Origin: Actinomadura spongiicola
GTDB taxonomy: Bacteria; Actinomycetota; Actinomycetes; Streptosporangiales; Streptosporangiaceae
Length of the DNA: 64,000 nucleotides
Direction of reading: 5' to 3'
Assembly (NCBI RefSeq): GCF_003432485.1
Contig: NZ_QVNQ01000010.1
Span: 239,548 to 303,547 of the forward strand
Shown here in pieces: positions 59,605 to 64,000 of this stretch. The translations under genes and the position numbers were made by a program. Positions within the stretch are counted from its first letter, which is position 1. Every line of letters starts with the position of its first letter. A model generated the notes under the pieces. That model was given only the letters and a program-made list of their open reading frames with translations, was not told the DNA's origin and ran no database searches.

Positions 59605-60555
59605 ATGGACGATCGGACGGGGAGCGGCGGCTACGACGTCGTGGTGGTCGGGGCGGGGGCCGCGGGGTTGAACGCGGCGCTGGTGCTGGCGCGGGCGCGG
59701 CGGCGGGTCGCGGTGGTGGACGCCGGTGAACCGCGCAACGCGCCGTCCGCCCACATGCAGGGTTTCCTGTCGCGGGACGGGATGGCGCCCGCGGCGCTGC
59801 TGGAGGTGGGCCGCGCCGAGGTCGCCGGGTACGGCGCGGCGCTGATCGAAGGGCGCGTGGAGCGGATCGAGCCCGGCTTCACCGTGCATTTGGTCGGCGG
59901 CGCGGCGCTGAGCGCGCGGCGGGTCGTGGTCGCGACCGGCCTGCGGGACGAGTTGCCCGACATCCCCGGCGTACGGGAGCGTTGGGGCGCCGACGTGCTG
60001 CACTGCCCGTACTGCCACGGGTACGAGGTCCGCGACCAGCCCTTGGCGGTGCTGGGTTTTTCGCCGCTCGCGGTGCACCAGGCGTTGCTGCTGCGGCAGT
60101 GGTCCGACGACGTGACGCTGGTGTCCCACACCTTGGAGTTGGGCGACGAGGACCACGAACGGCTCACCGCCCGGGGCGTGCGCATCGTGAACGGCGAGAT
60201 CAAGCGCGTCGTGACCGACGGCGGCCGGGTGAGCGGGGTCGAACTGGTCGACGGGCGGACGGTACGGCGCACGGCGGTGTTCCTGTTCCCGCGCATGGTG
60301 CCGAACGACGGGCTGCTGACCGGCCTGGGCTGCGAGACCGACAACGGCTGGGTGGTCACCGACCGGACCGGGCTGACCAGTGTGCCGGGCGTGTGGGCGG
60401 TCGGAAACGTGGTCGACCCCCGCGCGATGGTGATCTCGTCCGCCGGGATGGGAGCCGCCGCGGCCTTCGCCATCAACACCGGCCTGGTCGACGAGGACGT
60501 CGAAAACGCCGTCAAACGCCACCGCGCCGAGTCCGCGAGGGGCATGGAGCGGTGA
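59605..60555 (+). CDS. Thioredoxin-reductase-like flavoprotein
   Basis: 316 residues from ATG 59605, with GGAGGTGATCG upstream. The FAD-binding site VVVGAGAAGLNAALVL is at the N-terminus, and a dithiol pair CPYC sits near residue 137, as in TrxB. The NAD(P)H site is less typical (VLGFSPLAVHQ). It belongs to the TrxB-like class seen in actinobacteria without a matching thioredoxin gene. It is coupled to the exporter gene by a 4-base overlap. Confidence 0.83.
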   Translation: MDDRTGSGGYDVVVVGAGAAGLNAALVLARARRRVAVVDAGEPRNAPSAHMQGFLSRDGMAPAALLEVGRAEVAGYGAALIEGRVERIEPGFTVHLVGGAALSARRVVVATGLRDELPDIPGVRERWGADVLHCPYCHGYEVRDQPLAVLGFSPLAVHQALLLRQWSDDVTLVSHTLELGDEDHERLTARGVRIVNGEIKRVVTDGGRVSGVELVDGRTVRRTAVFLFPRMVPNDGLLTGLGCETDNGWVVTDRTGLTSVPGVWAVGNVVDPRAMVISSAGMGAAAAFAINTGLVDEDVENAVKRHRAESARGMER

Positions 60556-61751
60556 ACGTCGAAACGGCACAGCCGACCACGTCGGTTTCTCGCGGGGCGC
60601 TGCCACCGGGTGTCTACCTGCTGGCGTTCAGCCTGTTCGCGATGGGCAGCGCGGAGTTCCTGCTGGCCGGTGTCCTTCCGGGCATCGCCGACGACTTCCA
60701 GATCAGCCTGTCCTCGGCCGGGGCGCTGATCTCCGCGTTCGCGATCGGTGTCGTGATCGGCGGGCCGCCTTTCGCCCTGTTGACGCTGCACTGGCCGCGC
60801 CGCACCACGCTGGTCACCACGCAGGCCGTGTTCGCCGCGTCCGTCGCGGTCGGCCTGCTGACCGACTCCTATGAGGTGTTGCTGGCCACCCGGTTCGTCT
60901 GCGGTCTCGCCTACGCGGGGTACTGGGCGGTCGCGGCGGTCACCGCGATCGGGCTGGTCACCGCCGACCGCACCGCACGCGCCTCCGGAGTCGTGGTCAG
61001 CGGGCTCAGCCTGGCGATGATCGCCGGTGGTCCGGCGGGCGCGCTGCTCAGCCACTTCACCGGTTGGCGCGGCGGATTCTGGGGCGTGGCCGCCCTGACC
61101 GCCGTGGGCGCGGTCCTGAGCCTGCTGGCGATTCCCGCGACCGGCGCGGACACCGAGCCCAGCGTCCGGCGCGAGCTACGCGTCCTGCGGCGGCCGCAAC
61201 TGTGGGTCGTCTACGCCGTCACCATCCTCAGCACCGCCGCCTACATGATCACCTACAACTATCTCGCGGCGTTCCTGACCGACATCACCGGTATTCCCGC
61301 CGTGTGGGTTCCCGCGATCCTGGTGCTGTTCGGTGTCGGGGCCTTCGCCGGGCTGTCCGTCGGCGGCCGGATCGCCGACCGGTTGCCCACTCATGCGCTT
61401 CTGGTCGGGGCGCTCGGGATCCTGGTCGGCTCCGTCCTGCTCGCGGTTCTTGCGCGGCACGCGGTGGCCGTCGTCCCGCTCGTCCTGCTCCTTGGGGTCT
61501 TCGGATTCGTGTTGAACCCCGCCATCTACGCGCGAGTGTTCACCATCGCCTCGGCCGCGCCGACACTCGCCGGGGCCACCACCGTCTCGGCGTTCCAGCT
61601 CGGCATCAGCCTCGTCCCGGCGCTGGCCGGGGCGGCACTGAGCACCGGCGCGGACATCACCTCCGTCACCTGGATCGGCGCGGCCCTGGCGGCCGCCATC
61701 GTCCCGGCCGTCCTCCTCGACCGGACGATCTCGAACCGCCGAACGATGTGA
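60552..61751 (+). CDS. MFS drug/sugar efflux transporter (AraJ/DHA1-type)
   Basis: 399 residues from GTG 60552. About twelve hydrophobic spans are seen, with the signature GMGSAEF-type start (FAMGSAEFLLAGVLPGIAD) of DHA1/AraJ chloramphenicol-type exporters. Motif A-like residues are reduced (LHWPRRTTLV). It forms a two-gene unit with the flavoprotein, under the divergent XRE-cupin regulator. The exported compound is unknown. Confidence 0.82.
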   Translation: MNVETAQPTTSVSRGALPPGVYLLAFSLFAMGSAEFLLAGVLPGIADDFQISLSSAGALISAFAIGVVIGGPPFALLTLHWPRRTTLVTTQAVFAASVAVGLLTDSYEVLLATRFVCGLAYAGYWAVAAVTAIGLVTADRTARASGVVVSGLSLAMIAGGPAGALLSHFTGWRGGFWGVAALTAVGAVLSLLAIPATGADTEPSVRRELRVLRRPQLWVVYAVTILSTAAYMITYNYLAAFLTDITGIPAVWVPAILVLFGVGAFAGLSVGGRIADRLPTHALLVGALGILVGSVLLAVLARHAVAVVPLVLLLGVFGFVLNPAIYARVFTIASAAPTLAGATTVSAFQLGISLVPALAGAALSTGADITSVTWIGAALAAAIVPAVLLDRTISNRRTM

Positions 61752-61850
61752 CCCGCGCCCGACGTTCACCCATGCGTGCGCGAGGAGCGGTGTAACGCGA
61801 CGAGGCCCTCCCGTCAAGAAGGGGAAACGGCACATGGCGGGAGGCCTTGG

Positions 61851-62480
61851 ATGGGAGATGAGAAGCCGGTCGTGGAAACAGATCCGGCGGACGTCACCGC
61901 GATCGGTCGCGATCCGGCGGCGCTGGAGGTGTTCTACCGGCGGCACGTCGCGGACGTGACCCGCTTCGTGGCTCGCCGGATCTCCGATCCGCACACGGTC
62001 GACGATCTGACCACCGAGGTGTTCCTGGCCGCGATCGATGCGGCCGAGCGTTATCAGGTCGGCAGGGGAACCCCGCGAGCGTGGCTGCTGGGCATCGCCC
62101 GGAACGTGGTGGCCGCCGAGTGGCGGCGCCATTCCGGTGAGCTCGACAAGGCACAGCGGGCGGGGGGTCATCGCCATCTGGACGGCGACGACATCGTCCG
62201 GCTCGAAGAGCAGATCGACGCCGAGCGAGCGGCGCGGGACCTGTACGGGACGCTTTCCGTGCTTCCCAGGCGGCTGCGCAGTGTCATCGAGCTCGTCGAC
62301 CTGGACGGCCTGCCCCTGGCCGAGGCGGCCGCGGCGCTGGGCATCCGCGACGGCACCGCCCGGGTTCGGCTGCACCGCGCCCGGAGACGACTGAAGGCCG
62401 CCGTTCCCCCAGATTACGCGACACCCGCCCGGTCGACCGCCAATTCACCGTCCCCGTTGGCGAAGGGAGCCTCCTCATGA
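61851..62480 (+). CDS. ECF-type RNA polymerase sigma factor
   Basis: 209 residues from ATG 61851, with GGAGG upstream. Sigma region 2 is at 15-85 (FYRRHVADVTRFVARRISDP, DDLTTEVFLAA, RAWLLGIARNV), and region 4 is at 140-195 (LPRRLRSVIELVDLDGLPLA, GIRDGTARVRLHRARRRL). This is the two-domain layout of ECF sigma factors. The next gene, overlapping by 4 bases, encodes a membrane protein that could hold it as anti-sigma. Confidence 0.87.
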   Translation: MGDEKPVVETDPADVTAIGRDPAALEVFYRRHVADVTRFVARRISDPHTVDDLTTEVFLAAIDAAERYQVGRGTPRAWLLGIARNVVAAEWRRHSGELDKAQRAGGHRHLDGDDIVRLEEQIDAERAARDLYGTLSVLPRRLRSVIELVDLDGLPLAEAAAALGIRDGTARVRLHRARRRLKAAVPPDYATPARSTANSPSPLAKGASS

Positions 62481-63238
62481 ACAGCATCCCCACCGAAGAA
62501 ACCCCGCTCGCGGGCTACCAGGAACGGCGGCTGGCCGAGCTGACCGCGGTGGTCGCCGCCAGGCAGGAACAGGGCGCGTCGGCGGTCCGGTCGCCGCGCA
62601 GGCTGGCGCACCCGCGGTCTGCGTGGGGCATCGCGGGCGCGCTGGGCGCGGCGACCGCCGTCACGGCCGGGCTGCTGACCTGGACGGGAAGCGCGCAGCC
62701 CGCCTACGCGGTGACGCGGGATCCGTCCGGCCTGGTCACCGTCAAGGTCACCCAGGAGATCCTGGACTCCCGCAACGCCGACGCGCTCTCGCGTGAACTG
62801 CGCTCCCTGGGCGTACCGGCGACCGTGTACTCCATCCCCGAGGGCAAGGTGTGCCCGCAGCCCCATGCCAAGCCGGTCGACCTGCCGCCGAACGTCTACG
62901 ACATGCCGGACGGCCTCTACACCGTGCCGAGCCGACTCCCACGGCCGTCCGGCGGCTGGAAAATGACGATCAACCCGGGCAACTTCCGCCCCGGCCAGTT
63001 CATGATCTGGACGTTGACCACCTCCGGTATCTATGACGAGAGCAACCGCCGTACGGGAAACGGGACCTCGGTCGGCACCTACCTGGTCAGTGGACGAGCC
63101 ATTCCCTGCGACTACCGTCCGGCGCAGCACCCGCAAGCACCGCATCCAGCGGTCACCAAAGTGATGGGGCAGAAGGACGGCCAGTCAGTCAGCGTCACCG
63201 ACACCGGCGGCTTCATCACCTTTTCGACTTCACCTTGA
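62477..63238 (+). CDS. Membrane-anchored partner of the sigma factor
   Basis: 253 residues from ATG 62477. Residues 1-50 are cytoplasmic, then one span (AWGIAGALGAATAVTAGLLT) and an extracellular part with two Cys. The layout suggests an anti-sigma-like protein, but no ZAS zinc motif is visible. The 4-base overlap supports coupling to the sigma gene. Confidence 0.7.
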   Translation: MNSIPTEETPLAGYQERRLAELTAVVAARQEQGASAVRSPRRLAHPRSAWGIAGALGAATAVTAGLLTWTGSAQPAYAVTRDPSGLVTVKVTQEILDSRNADALSRELRSLGVPATVYSIPEGKVCPQPHAKPVDLPPNVYDMPDGLYTVPSRLPRPSGGWKMTINPGNFRPGQFMIWTLTTSGIYDESNRRTGNGTSVGTYLVSGRAIPCDYRPAQHPQAPHPAVTKVMGQKDGQSVSVTDTGGFITFSTSP

Positions 63239-63283
63239 GAATGACGCCTCAGTAGCTGCGGAAGCGCGCGTCGGGGGAAATGC

Positions 63284-63314
63284 GAAGGGGCAGCAGGCGA
63301 TCTGCTGCCCCTTC
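63284..63314. terminator. Hairpin after the sigma/anti-sigma pair
   Basis: Thirteen-base arms at 63284-63296 and 63302-63314 pair perfectly (AAGGGGCAGCAG against CTGCTGCCCCTT), with a five-base loop. It is 46 bases after the anti-sigma-like stop and before a gene on the other strand, so it likely terminates both transcripts. Confidence 0.75.
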
Positions 63315-63398
63315 TCCCACCGCATCGGAGGGACGGATACTCCAGGCATGGGATACCGCCGAGATGCCGCGCGGACCTCGGCTCCAGCCGTGCCTCGC

Positions 63399-63782
63399 CT
63401 AGACCTGGACGGCCCTCAAGGAGCTCGCCCGGTTGTGGGCGTAGTAGTGGGCCGGAATGTTACTCCTGTATTCTCCCTTCTGGCCCCACAGGCCCCAGCC
63501 GGTGTAGTTGTAGCCGTCATAAACACCGAAGTACCGAGTCGTCCGGTTCCAGTAGGAGCTCACTTTGTTGTCCATATTCTGGTCGGCCAGGTTAGGCGAA
63601 CCCCACTTGAAGTAGGCCATCGTTCCGGTCCCGTCATGGCCGTCGAAGACGCAGTAGTAGCCCACCGGGCACCGGTTCCATCCGGTCGCGGCGAGAACGG
63701 GCGAAGTCACGATCGCACCCGACGCGCAGAACATCGCCGTGGCCGTGGCCAGAATCGCGATCCGGCTCTTGATATTCTTCAC
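63399..63782 (-). CDS. Secreted peptidase-inhibitor I36-like protein
   Basis: 127 residues from GTG 63782, with AAGGGGG upstream. A signal peptide ends near residue 31 (ATATAMFCASGAIVTSPVLA). The mature part starts GWNRCPVGYYCVFDGHDGTG and continues with Tyr/Trp/Gly-rich strands (YFGVYDGYNYTGWGLWG), the pattern of crystallin-like peptidase inhibitor family I36 proteins of streptomycetes. Two cysteines probably form one disulfide. The inhibited protease is unknown. Confidence 0.78.
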   Translation of the reverse strand: MKNIKSRIAILATATAMFCASGAIVTSPVLAATGWNRCPVGYYCVFDGHDGTGTMAYFKWGSPNLADQNMDNKVSSYWNRTTRYFGVYDGYNYTGWGLWGQKGEYRSNIPAHYYAHNRASSLRAVQV

Positions 63783-63920
63783 TGTTCCCCCTTGAATTCC
63801 TTGAATGCCGCGACCGAGTATGAAATGTCCACGGAAATCCGGCCAGGGCACTCACAGGGCACCTCCCGGGCTTAGACGTCATCTCATTTGGGTTGGCGCC
63901 GGTAGTCTGCGGCCGTGGAG

Positions 63921-64000
63921 ATGGTCGAGCGGCTGGTGCCGGAGGAGTTGTGGGAGCTGTTCCAGCGGGTGGTGCCGCCCGCTCCGAGGAGGCCGCAGGG
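63921..64000 (+). mobile_element. Start of IS5-family transposase, cut by window edge
   Basis: The frame from ATG 63921 (or GTG 63915) encodes MVERLVPEELWELFQRVVPP, the usual start of IS5/IS4-type transposases in actinobacteria, and runs off the right edge. A terminal inverted repeat may lie near 63877-63900 just upstream, but the other end is not visible, so it cannot be confirmed. Confidence 0.7.

Noticed and set aside
1..64000. CRISPR arrays, tRNA and rRNA genes
   Set aside because: No regularly spaced repeats, cloverleaf-like sequences or rRNA stretches were seen on reading through; the only tandem repeats are coding ones.

Overview
The window is high-GC DNA with actinobacterial gene style: GTG starts, 4-base ATGA/GTGA overlaps, a TTA codon in a pathway regulator, and TTG/CTG-rich coding. 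I see no rRNA, tRNA or CRISPR array. The left third encodes a prodiginine (red tripyrrole) pathway. Cyclic prodiginines are known from Streptomyces and Actinomadura, so a filamentous actinomycete, perhaps Actinomadura, is likely. The genus is an inference.

Region 1 (1-19378, all minus strand) is one translationally coupled operon whose gene order matches the Streptomyces red cluster: redQ-like ACP, redO PCP, redN, redM, a redL-redK fusion, redJ, redI, redH, redG and a redX cut by the left edge. These genes supply the prolyl-PCP arm (RedM/RedO), the pyrrole extension and amino-ketone steps (RedX/RedN), the alkylpyrrole arm (RedL/RedK), O-methylation (RedI), final condensation (RedH) and probable oxidative cyclisation (RedG). 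Genes expected but not seen (redW, redP, redR, redU, redF, redD) must lie left of the window, elsewhere, or be absent. Two plus-strand regulators follow: a RedZ-like atypical response regulator with an in-frame TTA codon (20023-20763) and a PucR/CdaR-type regulator (20871-22049).

Region 2 (21938-24460) holds a candidate ribosomal-peptide locus: a 76-residue precursor with a Sec-like leader and a paired-cysteine C-terminus, followed by a radical SAM/SPASM maturase, then a DUF4259-type gene.

Region 3 (24496-38992, minus strand) is a long operon of about eleven overlapping genes: a DUF4407-like membrane protein, a radical SAM activase with a decayed tandem copy beside it, two coiled-coil proteins, a double CbxX-type AAA+ ATPase, a zinc-ribbon protein, a P-loop GTPase, a GAP1-like protein and a degenerate Hsp70-like protein. 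It resembles the NTPase-centred conflict/signalling systems of multicellular bacteria. The role is inferred.

Region 4 (39581-53236) starts with helical/TPR/HTH accessory genes and an intact Ser/Thr kinase on the plus strand. A second NTPase-centred minus-strand operon follows: pseudokinase, zinc-ribbon GTPase, GAP1-like membrane protein, a two-helix coiled-coil membrane protein, a MotB/TolR-like single-span protein, a second pseudokinase and a second zinc-ribbon GTPase. Regions 3 and 4 are the best candidates for an undescribed system.

Region 5 (54044-64000) is mixed: a VWA protein, a small secreted protein, an XRE-type membrane regulator next to a secreted GH43-type glycosidase, a cupin regulator divergent from a thioredoxin-reductase-like flavoprotein and an MFS exporter, an ECF-type sigma factor with a membrane partner, a secreted I36-type inhibitor, and the start of an IS5-type transposase at the right edge.
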